From the NCBI GenBank assembly GCA_032718475.1, contig JAUCBJ010002167.1, forward strand, positions 1-64,000: DNA of 64,000 bases, written 5' to 3'. Under the pieces are notes generated by a model. That model had not been told where the DNA came from. It ran no database searches and saw nothing but the letters and a program-made list of their open reading frames with translations. A program made the translations under genes and the position numbers. Positions 10,557 to 21,458 of this stretch are shown here, piece after piece (position 1 is the first letter of the stretch; every line of letters starts with the position of its first letter). Source of the stretch: Nemertoderma westbladi. Its lineage: Eukaryota > Xenacoelomorpha > Nemertodermatida > Nemertodermatidae.

Positions 10557-10975
10557 ATTTACGATGGTTCGACGACATTTGTGTCTACTGTTGATCCACA
10601 GATCTATTCGAAGTGTTATGGGGGGCCCTCCAAGGTGACAAACTTGTGGTTGACTATGTTCTACGCATGTCCTTAGATCATCATAATGATGATGGATGAT
10701 GGTAAAAACACCTAACTGGCTCCAGAAGTCGAGGAAATTAAACCAAGTACCTAGGTGATCTAGACTTTGATGATGTCTTGGGAGTACTCTCAAAATCACT
10801 AGAGAGGGAGCCCAACGGCTCCTCAGCTCATTAGAACAGGTTGCTTCTAGGGTTGGTCTTTTTATTAACTCCAGAAAGACCAAAATTTTGACAGTTAACT
10901 TTGAAAGTTCTCAGCAAGTCTCTGATCGGATGAGCATAAGCTCAAAGGATGGTAGTATGCTTGAGCATGCGGATA
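10557..10975 (+). pseudogene. Degenerate RTE-like LINE RT fragment
   Basis: The plus-strand sequence parallels the 18.5-kb copy: a GDTLAP-region remnant, VVDYVLRMSLDHHNDDG, the LDF.D region, a LINSRKTKILTVNFES-like block and SSKDG. It contains many indels and stops. It ends abruptly at about 10975. Confidence 0.75.
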
Positions 10976-11109
10976 ATGGCACTAGATGGCGCTTAAACCA
11001 TTAGTAAAGCATACATCGACGGAAAAATAATCAATAGTATAACGCAACCATCTTTATCAATAAAAATGGTGCTTTGAGCTTAAAATCAGTAAAATAAGTA
11101 ATCTAAAAT

Positions 11110-11230
11110 AGCCAAGTTCATACTTGCAACAACACATCTCCTTCGTACCCTTCTTTACAGGTACATATACACTACCTTCACATTGTGTACCAACTCGTTT
11201 GTATCCTTCTATACAGGTACATATACACTA
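11110..11230 (-). repeat. Partial tandem duplications of the EGF exon end
   Basis: Two diverged copies of the last part of the EGF exon (CTGTARAGAWGGRTACRAA..., then CAATGTGAAG and GTAGTGTATATGTAC) follow the exon on the minus strand, with a unit of about 60 bp. They shift frame relative to the exon, so they are read as duplicated intron/exon-edge sequence, not as extra EGF modules. Confidence 0.6.
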
Positions 11231-11231
11231 C

Positions 11232-11354
11232 CTTCACATTGCGTCCCATCTCCTTCGTACCCATCTCTACAGGTACATGTAAAGGAACCATCTGAGTTGG
11301 TGCAGTCTGCGTTCTCGTGACAATTATGGGTGTTAATGAGACATTCATCGTCGT
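11232..11354 (-). CDS. Host gene exon: calcium-binding EGF-like module
   Basis: 123-bp exon, phase 1-1, encoding one cbEGF domain with all six cysteines (DDDECLINTHNC, ADC, FTCTC, GYEGDGTQC) and the N-terminal acidic calcium-binding DxDE motif. The acceptor TTTCAG precedes 11354. The donor GTAGTG after 11232 is weaker. Such modules mediate extracellular protein contacts, stabilised by Ca2+. The phase fits the TSP1 exon at 17344-17559: the split codon becomes GAC, Asp, completing the acidic motif. It is therefore probably the same minus-strand gene; intervening exons could have been missed. Confidence 0.8.
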
Positions 11355-11531
11355 CTGAAATATTATATTGGAAAATATGAGCAGGAAATAATAATTGCAA
11401 CTACTGATAATAATTTCAAAATATTACTATATTTGTTCGTTGGGATTATTATATTTTACTGTTCTCTGAGACTACCTATTAGGGTGGTGCGTTTTTTACT
11501 TTTTTTCGATTTCATTGTACTACCGGTGCAC

Positions 11532-12788
11532 AAAAGTTGCCAAATGGTAAAAAAATAAGGCAATAAAATTTCATTAAATTTCGTCTATATGCCCTAATGA
11601 AATTTATAACAATATAACACATTAATGAAAGATCAAAGACTCAAGAAAGAACTTCCTGCATGCATCAAATGTCATCAAATGGGTCCAAACTTAGTTAGAA
11701 ACCAAAATTTTAAATTTTGGATCAAGGTAAATAGTGCCACAGGCACATGGACAGAACCTACCTTTGAGTTCTTGGCCAACTTTGAGTTATCCTACTGCAT
11801 TAATAGTAAGCTCATTAGAACCGCAATGGCCGATTTAGTGGGAGTAGACACATTCAAAACAAACGTAGAGCGAATAGTTCTTGAGATATCGCAAAAATGT
11901 GAAGTCCGGCACAAGTCTACACTCGCCTTGCCTTGATGCGATATGGAAAATTTGAATTTGAATAATTTGAATAATTTGGATAATTTGAATTATCTCAAGG
12001 AATCAAGAATAGACACATCACTGCAACAAATTGATTTAGTGTATACAGACAGACACCTTCAAAATTAAAGAGTAGTGATTAGTTGACTATAGTTTTTGTA
12101 CAAAATGTGTGGAATGGGTCAACTCAATATCAAGTAGTAATTGGTGGATATATGTAGTCTTGACATTTTATAAAATAACTCAAGAACCAATGAATCTACT
12201 CTTATTTTAAAGGTATCTACACCCACTACATCGATCATTTCTGTGAAGTGTCTTTTCTTGGTTCCTTGAGATAATTCAAAATAAAATTTTTTGAGGATTT
12301 GTCCATATCGCATCAAGGCGGTAACGAAGACTTGTGCCGGACTTCACATTTTCTGCGATATCTCAAGAACTATTCGCTCTACGTTTGTTGTGGAGTTCTC
12401 TACCCCCACTACTGTAAATCGGACATTGCGGTTCTAATGAGCATAATATTAATGCAGTAGGATAATTCAAAGTTGGCCATCGCGACAATTGAGAATTATC
12501 ATCACTTGCGCCAAATGGTAGGTTCTGTCCATGTGCCTGTGGCACTCCCTTGATCCAAAAATTAAAATTTTGTTATCAAACTAAGTTTGGACCCATTTGA
12601 TGACATTTGATGCATGCAGGAAGTTCTTTCTTGGGTCATTGATCTTTCATTAATGTGTTATATTGTTATAAATTTAATTGTGGTGCATCGCGGAGGCTCA
12701 AAATTTCAACCCACTTGGGACTTGGGATAATATCGATGAAATTTAGAGAAATTTTTTTTGCCTTAATTTTTACCATTTGGCAACTTTT
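11532..12788. mobile_element. Foldback-type palindromic element
   Basis: A large inverted repeat: 11532 to about 12085 matches the reverse complement of about 12230-12788, with a short unique centre. Examples are AAAAGTTGCCAAATGG at 11532 against its complement ending at 12788, and the TGAAGTCCGGCACAAG block in both arms. Open frames inside are mirror-related and coincidental. It lies in an intron of the host gene. Similarity ends sharply at the AAAAGTTGCC edge, and no clear TSD was found. It could be a Foldback/MULE-like non-autonomous transposon. Confidence 0.7.
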
Positions 12789-13739
12789 GATTTTGTTTTA
12801 AATTATTTATCCAATCAACAATCTCGAAGATTTTTCTGTTGATTTCACATTATTAATTTTACGTTGGTAATTATTAATAAATTTAGCATTAAAATGTTTA
12901 GTTGTAGGATCTTTTGAACAAGTGCTAGTTTAATCAAATTTTAGGTTAGATTATTTGATTAACGTTCTGGAATATCACCTTCACTAACATAGTATAGCTA
13001 ATTAATAGTAGCTAGTATTATTTAATTACGCAATGGCGCAGAATTGATATCAAATTTGCGATAACTTTGTTACTTCTAATTCAATAGGGAATATTTTAAA
13101 GAAAGATTAAATGGTAGCTACTGGTGCTCAATGTACCTTCAACTTCCAGTAATTGTATTTAATATAATAATATTCATAATTAATATTAGAATATTCTAAA
13201 TGTGGGTTGATTTTGGGCAAAAAGTCGTTTTTGTCCGCATCTTTGCGGAGAAAAATTAAATTTTTAAAAGAAGACAACACCTTCTACAAAAGGTAACAAT
13301 TTTTTTCTCCTCTTTTTAATACGCATTCTCGAGGAATAGTAGAATTTGCACATTCTACAATTTCGAGTCGGGCGATAAAAAAGTCGGACAAAAAAATATT
13401 ACTTTCTTTTTGTAAAATAAATAGTTTTACATTTACACTGTAAAGAAAGTAAATAATTTCCACTAATGTTAGCGAATGTTTTTCACATAGTAAAATCGCA
13501 ATTGCGGTATTTATTTTATGTGTAATTTATTTATTTGTTTAGTTTAAAAACCACCATAGTTTATAATATAAAGAATCAATTTGTTGGAAATTTTAAATAA
13601 AAATCAGTTGGGTTGGGATAAATTACCTTATTTAGTTGATAACTTCTGTTAATATGTTTCCTCCTATATCGTACCAGCCAAATGATAACAAAACTTATTA
13701 AATTGATTAGACAAATCTCCTTGCACTGGAAACTAAATA
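12789..13739. other. Non-coding, intronic, AT-rich
   Basis: No gene or TE protein is recognisable between the foldback element and the LINE tail at 13752. Many A/T homopolymers. Confidence 0.6.
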
Positions 13740-13965
13740 AGTAGCAACGTACTACTACTACTACTACTACTAGGATCGGCATGCTGCATTGCAGCTGCAT
13801 TTTTAAGAATGCTGTGCCGGCTTGTCAACAAAATTGCACCGCCACAACTCCCTATCACCCATAACATTTGCTAGATCATCCGCATCTTCAAGGCCAGTGT
13901 CCTTTAAGATGCGTCTCAAGAAAGTCATGGGCTGTCCACCATGCTTGTCCACCAGTAGCAACGTA
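13740..13965 (-). mobile_element. Short 5'-truncated RTE-like LINE 3' end with 12-bp TSD
   Basis: The 202-bp insert (13752-13953) encodes on the minus strand only the LINE C-terminus (GGQPMTFLRRILKDTGLED) and ends in a (TAG)n tail. It is flanked by the exact 12-bp duplication AGTAGCAACGTA at 13740-13751 and 13954-13965. This is classic target-primed reverse transcription with extreme 5' truncation. It is the same family as the copies at 18.5 and 20.2 kb. Confidence 0.85.
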
Positions 13966-14299
13966 GAAGAACTACGTATAGTTAAACCTATCGGTAGTCA
14001 TTCGACTAAAGTTTGTTTTCACAAAATTTGGTAAAATTCTCACCATTGTGCATTAATTACATTGTTGATATGTAAAATAATATTGCTAAGGAAAGAAACT
14101 TGAAATTGAAATTATTAATATGGTCGGATGTTTTGAAGCATGGGATTATTATATATTAGGGGGCATCAATATACCCAAAAGTACATACAAAAAATTATGT
14201 GCTTGTCACTTTTATCATAATTTCACCATTTATGTCGCAAAGCCACTTTCAGATTCCCCATTTGGGGCCAGTAATTTTATAGTTGTGGTTAACTAATAC

Positions 14300-15380
14300 T
14301 ACTACTACTACTAGGTCGAGCGAACTCTGACAGTGGAAATGAGATCCTTCCAGGCGTCCCGATTCTCCAACTACTACTAGGTCGAGCGAACTCGGACAGT
14401 GGTAATGAGATCCTTCCAGGCTTCCCGATTCTCCATAGTTGTCGCAATTTCGTTTCTCCCAAGTTCAGTATCCCTTTCAAGTTGATCTATATATGTTATG
14501 GCCGGTCGTCCACGGGTACGCTTTCCATCTGTTGGTTGCCAGAAAAGTAGATCTGGTATGATCTCGTCTTTACTTCTCCAGCAGTCCCCAGTGAATCTTT
14601 GTTTTGATAGCATTTATATGCAATACAACCTCCTTAGCAGCCCTCTCCACTTTATTCTCCACCCTTAATGGCTGTCCTCATTGCATACTCCAGTACAATT
14701 ACAAATAGTAATGGTGCTAATGTGTCACCTTCCAGTACGCTAGCCAGAATTGAGAAGAACTCAATATCACCATCTGGTGAGAGTACCTGCGCTTCTGTGT
14801 CACAATATAACAATCCAATACCAGCAACAATTACTTCTGGTATTCCATAAGCTCTTTGGATTACCAGTATTTTACCCCTATGGTTGGAGTGGAATGATTT
14901 ACTCTAGTCCACAAAAGTCAGGACAGCGGGGAGATTCTTTGACTTTATTCCCTCAATCAGTCTCCGTAGCGCAAATATCTGAGCCATTGTTAATCTATTT
15001 GGTCGAAATCCGTTTTGGCTCTTACGCGGCAGTTAATCTATTTGAGGTCTATTTATAGAATCATTTTGTTGTATATTTTGGCAGCTACCACAAGCAGACA
15101 GCCTTTTTTCCCCTTTCAGCATCCGGTTGCAAACATGGTCTGTTTAGCACTCCTATTTTCCATACCTTTGTGTGACGATTTCATCTAAATGCACACGCAT
15201 TATTATTGGACATACTTTTAATGCTTCTATGGAGTTCGGCGGGTGTGAAGTCTCCTGTTTCTATAGGGGACTATATCTTTTGTCATATATTTTCCTTGTA
15301 GAGCTGACCTCGATGTTTGGTGGCTTCCCAAGCAAGTTGCTGAAGTGATCTTTCCATTTCCCAACAACTTTCTTCAGGAC
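14300..15380 (-). pseudogene. Internally deleted RTE-like LINE, second family
   Basis: Minus strand. The 3' part (14613-14300) encodes a C-terminus of the type CWRSKDE..DLLFWQPTDGKR.RGRP..TYIDQL, followed by a (TAG)n-like tail. The 5' part (15380-14640) has a WKDHFSNLLGKPP linker remnant and RT blocks around EGDTLAPLLF. The RT core between the two parts is missing. The last 60-odd bases before the tail are tandemly duplicated (14311-14375 and 14376-14440). Confidence 0.7.
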
Positions 15381-15392
15381 TATCAGCTTTAA

Positions 15393-16925
15393 ACCTATTA
15401 GCATCCCCCCTCTAAAATCGACAAATTTTAACGAAAACGTCTGACTTTTTGTTTGTATGGAGATTTCATTAGTCTGAATCCGACCGAAAAAAACAATTTC
15501 GAAAAAATGTGCTGGGGTGGATATATTTCAGCACCAAATGTGAACAAATTTCATAAAATTTGAAAGTTACAATTGTCCGCTAATTTTTTATCAATACAGG
15601 TTTTCTAGAGCGCAAAATCCATTGGAAATTATTTAAAAATAATCGGATTACTATAAATGGCTGATTTAGTCCTCTACGTAGGCAAATAATGAAAAAAACA
15701 AGTAACCAACACTTTTCAGTTTGAACACAAAATATTTAATTCACTTGTACGATGCTATAAATTCACATTTTGAGATTTTCTGGGGCGCTGATTCTAATGG
15801 AATGCATTTCAAATTTGTCATATCATTTCTACTCGTATCATTTCTTCTATTTGGTGCTAGCACCAAATTTCGTACCCATCACCAAAAAGTACAAGTTTGT
15901 ACATGATGGAAGTACATATCCAGTGCTGTTTTTATTGATTCCATTGGATTCAGGACTCTCATAAACCCGAATAACGCAAGAAAAAAAATTATGATTTATT
16001 TTATGATTTCTATTTATCAATTTGCTTATTTTCAAAAATTTGGTGCTGGCACAACAATTTTCACCCTCCGGCGAAAAATACAAGTTTGAAAACTCTTATA
16101 CAATTTTTACTTATTCCATTGAATTCAGAATCCTAACAAACCCGTATAACGCAAGAAACAAGGTGACACAATTAATTGATATATTTGATGGTTTTCAATA
16201 TTTGGAGCTAGCACCAAATTTTGCACCCACTTCCGAAAAATACAAGTTTGAGATGTCTAGCTGGATAATTATTTATTCCTTTGAATTCAGAACCGCCATA
16301 AACCTCTAAAACACGAGAAATAAGTTGTTAAAGCAATTGAACTACTGAATGGATTCTCAAAAATCTTTGCTAAAAATTTTGCTGGTCCACCAAATTTTGC
16401 ACACAGTAACGAAAAATGCAAGTTTGATACGCGTTGTGCAACTCGTATATATTTCATCGAAAGCAAAACCCCAAAAAACCCATATTGCGCAAAAAACAGG
16501 TTCAAATAATCAATTTACAAAATTGACATATTCCAAAATTTGGTGCTGGCACCAAAATTTGGAACACGCCGAAAAAAGCAAGTTTGAAATTTCCAAATTA
16601 ATTTATATGAATTCCATCTAATTGCAAACACCAAACAACTGGAGTAAATTAATAATAGAGATGTTCAAATGATATCTCATGAAATGTAATTTTCAAAAAA
16701 CACCTCAAAAAAGTGCCAAAAGTAGGGTTAAAAATAAAAAAAATAGTGCTATAACTCGAAAACTACTCAATATTTTTGAAAACCGTTTTCACTATGAGGA
16801 AGACAATAGATTTTTAGGAAAAGTCATAAAATTTCAGATTCCCAACTGCGTTTGTTTCAGAGTTACAACAAAAAAACCACCTCGGGGTCATATTGACCCC
16901 CCCCCCCCCCCCGGGTTTAATAGGG
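15393..16925. mobile_element. TTAA-flanked non-autonomous element (piggyBac-like) with internal repeats
   Basis: The left end is TTAA followed by ACCTATTAG. The right end is TAATAGGG followed by TTAA (16926-16929). The ends are thus short inverted CCCTATTA motifs inside TTAA duplications, as in piggyBac-superfamily elements. No transposase is present. Inside are about five diverged units of 160-190 bp, at 15852, 16041, 16202, 16380 and 16542. Each has a TTGGTGCTRGCACCAA-like palindrome, then TTTGCACCC and AATACAAGTTTG. A poly(C) run (16897-16912) sits near the right end after GGGGTCATATTGACC. Confidence 0.55.
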
Positions 16926-16929
16926 TTAA

Positions 16930-17343
16930 GGCACCAGCGTTCCGATCAGATACCTCATTTACAATTTTTTTGTCCTGTATGTTCTTCTCATGGCTGATGT
17001 TGTGGGACAATTTAAGATCTTCCTTAGCTTTCTCAACCTTGTTGATGTTTTCGGTTGTTACTGTAGTTGTTCGATTTTTGCTTTCTAGGCTATCTTAAGA
17101 TCTTCTCTCTTACAAGTAACCTCAGAGTCTTGTCATGGTCAAACTGTTTTCGTTTGGTTATCTGGGAAATATGCCTCTTGGCTGATTCCTTGTGGGATTT
17201 TATTATATTCTGGTATATTGAATGCAGACGATACTGCAATATCATGAAAGACGTTAATATGGTTAAAAAGCACAGGCCCATTGGACGGATACTTAATTAT
17301 CGTTAAGAAATGTGGAATCTTGCAATATTATAAATTTACAAAC
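16930..17343. other. Intronic, no feature recognised
   Basis: Lies between the TTAA-flanked element and the TSP1 exon. Short chance frames only. Confidence 0.5.
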
Positions 17344-17559
17344 CAAAGACCACGTAACTATCGATAGGACAAGTTTCAGAGCGTTCTATCCCTGTACAAG
17401 GTAATCCCCATCTCCTTTTGGTGCATTTTTTCCATCGGCGATGTTGTAGAATAGAAGCTGTGGGGAGGTCGGAGACCGGATTTGGTGGAGGGAGGTCAGA
17501 AACAGGAAGATGACAAATATTTGACCAATCAGTGGTCCACTCAGTCCACTCTCCGTCAC
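17344..17559 (-). CDS. Host gene exon: thrombospondin type-1 module
   Basis: 216-bp exon, phase 1-1. It begins after the acceptor ATATTACAG and encodes DGEWTEWTTDWSNIC (the WxxWxxxW tryptophan ladder), then RRWKKCTKRR, GLPCTG and ERSETCPID. Four of the usual six cysteines are visible. The donor after 17344 is GTTTGT. TSP1 modules are secreted or ectodomain modules that bind glycans and other proteins. The upstream phase joins the exon at 18314-18398 (C+GT gives Arg), and the downstream phase joins the EGF exon. The order is therefore linker, TSP1, EGF. Confidence 0.75.
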
Positions 17560-17704
17560 CTGTAATATATAATTTTGTTTATGCTCGAGAAACAATCTAA
17601 GTTATCGGAGTCGCAAGGGGATGTAGCAATTTAAGACAGAATTTACTTAAGTTCCTGGGTTAAACTTTAATGGTGTCTTTTAAATTTTTTTTGCTTTGGC
17701 AAAA

Positions 17705-18220
17705 ATTAATCTGAACCCTATTAGTCATATTACTCATCAACCATATTAGTACCGATACCGGGCTATAAAATGTATACCCGGAGGGGGTCATATTGACCAT
17801 TTTTTATATATAGGTTTTCTGGAGCGCTGAATCCATTGTCAGTTTGATCAATACACATTTAATTTACTTATAACATGCTATAAATGCAATTGTTATGTTT
17901 TCTGGGGCGCAGATACTAATGGTATACATTTATAATGCTCCAGATCATTGCTACTCGTATTTTTCTGCGAAATATGACAAATTTCGGTACCCACAAAATT
18001 TCGCACCCACTTCCTAAAATTACAAGTATATGATTTCCAGTGCCATTTTTATATATTTAATAAATTGGATCCAGTACCACCATAAACCCGGAAAACGCAA
18101 GAAACAAGATGATACTACAGTATCTATTGAACAATTTGCCTGTTTTCAAAACTTGGTGCTGGTACAAATCATGGGGTGATTTTGACACCCCCCCCCCCCC
18201 CCCCCCCCCCCCTGTTAACA
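17705..18220. repeat. Second, shorter copy of the TTAA-element repeat family
   Basis: It shares with 15.4-16.9 kb the words ACCCTATTAGT, GGGGGTCATATTGACC, TTTTCTGGAGCGCTGAATCC, CGCACCCACTTCC, AAACCCGGAAAACGCAAGAAACAAG and TTGGTGCTGGTAC. It ends in a long poly(C) run (about 18189-18213). Ends are not clean; no TTAA pair was established. Confidence 0.55.
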
Positions 18221-18313
18221 AATTATATGACAATTAAATTTTGAACCCTAACCTTATTGCAATATATTCCATAAAATAATACATACATAACCACACCACG
18301 TTAACCTACTCAC

Positions 18314-18398
18314 GTGTTTTCCCTTCCATACCGCAGATATATCTTTCAATTTCTGCAAATTCCAAAGTATCAAGATCTTCGATTTCTCGGCATTTGCA
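18314..18398 (-). CDS. Host gene exon: cysteine-containing linker
   Basis: 85-bp exon, phase 0 to 1, with acceptor TTTTCTTAG and strong donor GTGAGT. It encodes CKCREIEDLDTLEFAEIERY and then ICGMEGKT. I do not recognise a domain. It connects in phase with the PAN-like exon upstream (phase 0) and the TSP1 exon downstream. The splice-site quality and phase fit are the main evidence that it is real. Confidence 0.6.
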
Positions 18399-18489
18399 CT
18401 AAGAAAACAAATATTAAATCAAATATTATGGATGAGGGGGAGGTTGAGGTCTGCAGCCAATCTGTCATCAGGTATGTCTTAAACTCATA

Positions 18490-19475
18490 AACAAGTAACA
18501 AGTATTATGGGGCGTCCTCCAGGGAGACACACTTGCACCATTCTTGTTCATAATTGCGGTTGACTATGTTCTACGCATGTCCTTAGATCATCATAATGAT
18601 GATGGGGTGATGGTAACTCCACCTACTGGCTCCAGTAGTCGAGGAAATCCTGCCAAGTACCTAACTGATCTAGACTTTGCTGATGACCTAGGAGTACTGT
18701 CAGAATCAGGGAGCCCAACGGCTCCTCAGCTCATTAGAACTGGCTGCTTCTAGTGTTGGTCTTTTTATTAACTCCAAAAAGACCAAAATTTTGACAGTTA
18801 ACTTTGAAAGTCCTCAGCAAGTCTCGGACCGGATGAGCATAATCTCAAAGGATGGTATGCTTGAGCATGTGGACTCCTTCTGTTACCTGGGATCATGGAT
18901 CCGGAAGTCAGGTGAGGACCTTCGAATACGTAAGGGAAAGGCATGGGCAGCCTTGAATAGGCTTTCCAGGATTTGGAACTCACCGAGAATTAATCGGAAA
19001 CTTATTTAGAGCAGCAGTAGTTCCAGTACTCCTCTATGGGAGTCCATTCTGGGCTTTAACTGCTGAGGACTCCAAATCTCTGGATGGCACATTCACAAGA
19101 ATGCTACGCGGGTTCATTGTGTCAAGTACAATGCACACATCTCCAACCAGACACTATATAACATTGGAGGTGTCTCATTGGTTCCCCCAAGAATGTCACT
19201 AGAACAAAGTCGCCACCGCTTTTTGCAGGACATTGCTTACGCCGTGAGGACAAGCCAGTGCATATTCTTATGCTTGGCAGCCTCATGGAGTGAATAAGCA
19301 TGGTGGACAGCCCATGACTTTCTTGAGACGCATCTTAAAGGACACTGGCCTTGAAGATGTGGATGATCTAGCAAATGTCATGGGTGATAGGCAGTTGTGG
19401 TGGTACAATTTTGTCGGCAAGCCGGCACAGCATTCTTGAAAATGCAGCTGCAATGCAGCATGCTGATCCTAGTAG
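18490..19475 (+). pseudogene. RTE-like LINE fragment (RT core to C-terminus)
   Basis: Plus strand. It starts in the WGVLQGDT block, passes LTDLDFADDLGVLSES (catalytic FADD present), FESPQQVSDRMS and FCYLGSWIRKS, and ends with the C-terminal FLRRILKDTGLED and a short TAGTAG tail. Broken by several frameshifts. Strongly similar to 20227-21299 in opposite orientation. Inserted in the intron between the linker and PAN exons. Confidence 0.85.
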
Positions 19476-19479
19476 TAAA

Positions 19480-20215
19480 CACATAAGGGATGACGTACAC
19501 TGAACTCTTAATTTTTTGGTAAAACCAGTGGGTTGACATAGTTCAAGGTCATATTTAAGAAGGCATAATGCAGAAACACCAATATTGTTATTTTTATTAA
19601 TCACTGCACTGCAAGTCAAAATCAATATTTGTCTTCTTGTTAATAACCGAAAGACCAACATTGGGGGTAGCTTCTTCCCAGTTATTTAATAAATAAGAAC
19701 TACCTAAAATATCTCTGACATCATATAGTGTTGACATCTCAAGTCAAAATCTGTAACTTGATTTGCTGGGGATAAATGTCTTCTGCTATGAGATTTAAAT
19801 TTTGGATTGTGCTAATGTGTAACTCTGAATGACAAACTACATAACATGAAATTAGTCTGTCCCAAAATCACTAGAGACTGCTGAAAAACCTCAAGATGCT
19901 CTTAAAAGATCAGATCAAGATCAGATGTATTCCAATTTATGGTCCAAAACAATAAAGGTTTTGGAGGGACCGGTAATTTAGCTTTTAATTACTCTGGAGC
20001 ATATCCTTACATTCGTATGAGGTATGATAATGATATACCCTCTAAGTTTCTCATTTCGTCCAGAATGCGCTGATTTACCCCCAAGGGATTTTTCTTTCTC
20101 TTCCATGATTTAAGGGGATACTTTCGAAGGTGTTATAAACTGCAGCTACTAACTGGTCCTGTGTCCCTAACACTATGAGGTACTCTGGCTACTCTCCACT
20201 GTGTACGTAGTTTCT
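19480..20215. other. Intronic spacer between two convergent LINE copies
   Basis: No recognisable coding or structural feature. Confidence 0.6.
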
Positions 20216-21310
20216 CATCATGGACCCACTACTACTAGGATCGGCATGCTGCATTGTAGCTGCATTTTTAAGAATGCTGTGCCGGCTTATCGACAAAATT
20301 GCACAGCCACAACTCCCTATCACCCATGACATTTGCTAGATCATCCGCATCTTCAAGGCCAGTGTCCTTTAAGATGCGTCTCAAGAAAGTCATGGGCTGT
20401 CCACCATGCTTATTCACTCCATGAGGCTACAAAGTACAAGATTATGCACTGGCTGGTCCTCACGGCGAAAGCAATGTCCTGCAAAGCGGAGGCGATTTTG
20501 TTCTAGTGTCAAGCTTGGGGGAACCAATGAGACACCTCCAATGTTATATAGTGTCTGGTTGGAGATGTGTGCATTGTACTTGACACAATGAACCCGGCGT
20601 AGCATTCTTGTGAATGTGCCATCCAGAGATTTGGTGTCCTCAGCAGTTAGAGCCCAGCATGGACTCCCATAGAGGAGTACTGGAACTACTGCTGCTCTAA
20701 ATAACCGGACCTTAAGTTTCCGATTAATTCTCGGTGACTTCCAAATCCTGGAAAGCCTATTCAAGGCTGCCCATGCCTTTCCCTTACTATTCGAAGGTCC
20801 TCATCTGCCTCCCGGATCCATGATCCCAGGTAACAGAAGTCATCCACATGCTCAAGCATACCATCTTTTGAGCTTATGCTCATCCGATCAGAGACTTGCT
20901 GAGGACTTTCAAAGTTAACTGTCAAAATTTTGGTCTTTCTGGAGATAATAAAAAGATCAACACTAGAAGCAGCATGTTCTAATGAGCTGAGGAGCCGTTG
21001 GGAGCCCTCTAGTGATTCTGAGAGTACTCCTAAGTCATCAGCAAAGTCTAGATCAGTTAAGTACTTGGCAGGATTTCCTCGACTTCTGGAGCCAGTAGGT
21101 GGAGTTATCATCACCCCATCATCATTATGATGATCTAAGGGCATGCGTAGAACATAGTCAACAACAATTATGAACAAGAATGGTGCAAGTGTGTCTCCCT
21201 GGAGGACGCCCCATAACACTTCAAATGGTTCTGTGTCACCATCAACAGGAGACACTAATGTTGTCGAACCATCGTATACTGATCTGATTGCTGCAATTCC
21301 ATCATGGACC
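20216..21310 (-). mobile_element. 5'-truncated RTE-like LINE with 11-bp TSD
   Basis: The insert 20227-21299 on the minus strand is the best-preserved copy of the family. It runs from IAAIRSVYDGSTTLVSPVDG through GVLQGDTLAPFLF, DLDFADDLGVLSES, CYLGSWIREADEDL, a frameshift near 20765, RLFRAAVVPVLLYGSPCWAL and GHCFRRED to a (TAG)n tail. The 11-bp duplication CATCATGGACC flanks it (20216-20226 and 21300-21310). The RT fingers and endonuclease are missing, so it cannot move. The clade (RTE or a related group) is my inference from the FADD and LLYGS.CW blocks. Confidence 0.85.
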
Positions 21311-21458
21311 AATAATGGGTTTGCAAGACTTTTGAAGCCTCTTGATTGAACGAAGGCTAAATCTTGTAATGTCTACAATAAGGTAATAATAACTGCAAAA
21401 TTCATTTCAAGACTTATCTAATGATTGCCCCATCATCAATGGTTACCAGAATACTTAC

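Noticed and set aside
11200-11231. Read-through of the EGF exon to a stop instead of splicing
   Set aside because: The frame would end 7 codons after the last Cys. The exon has the standard 1-1 phase and length, so splicing is favoured, although the donor GTAGTG is weak.
11625-11936. 103-codon frame inside the foldback
   Set aside because: A mirror image of it exists in the other arm with different stops, and no family resemblance is seen; structural by-product.
16679-17098. 139-codon plus-strand open frame crossing the poly(C) run
   Set aside because: It contains a poly-proline artefact from the C-tract and spans the end of the TTAA element; no domain.
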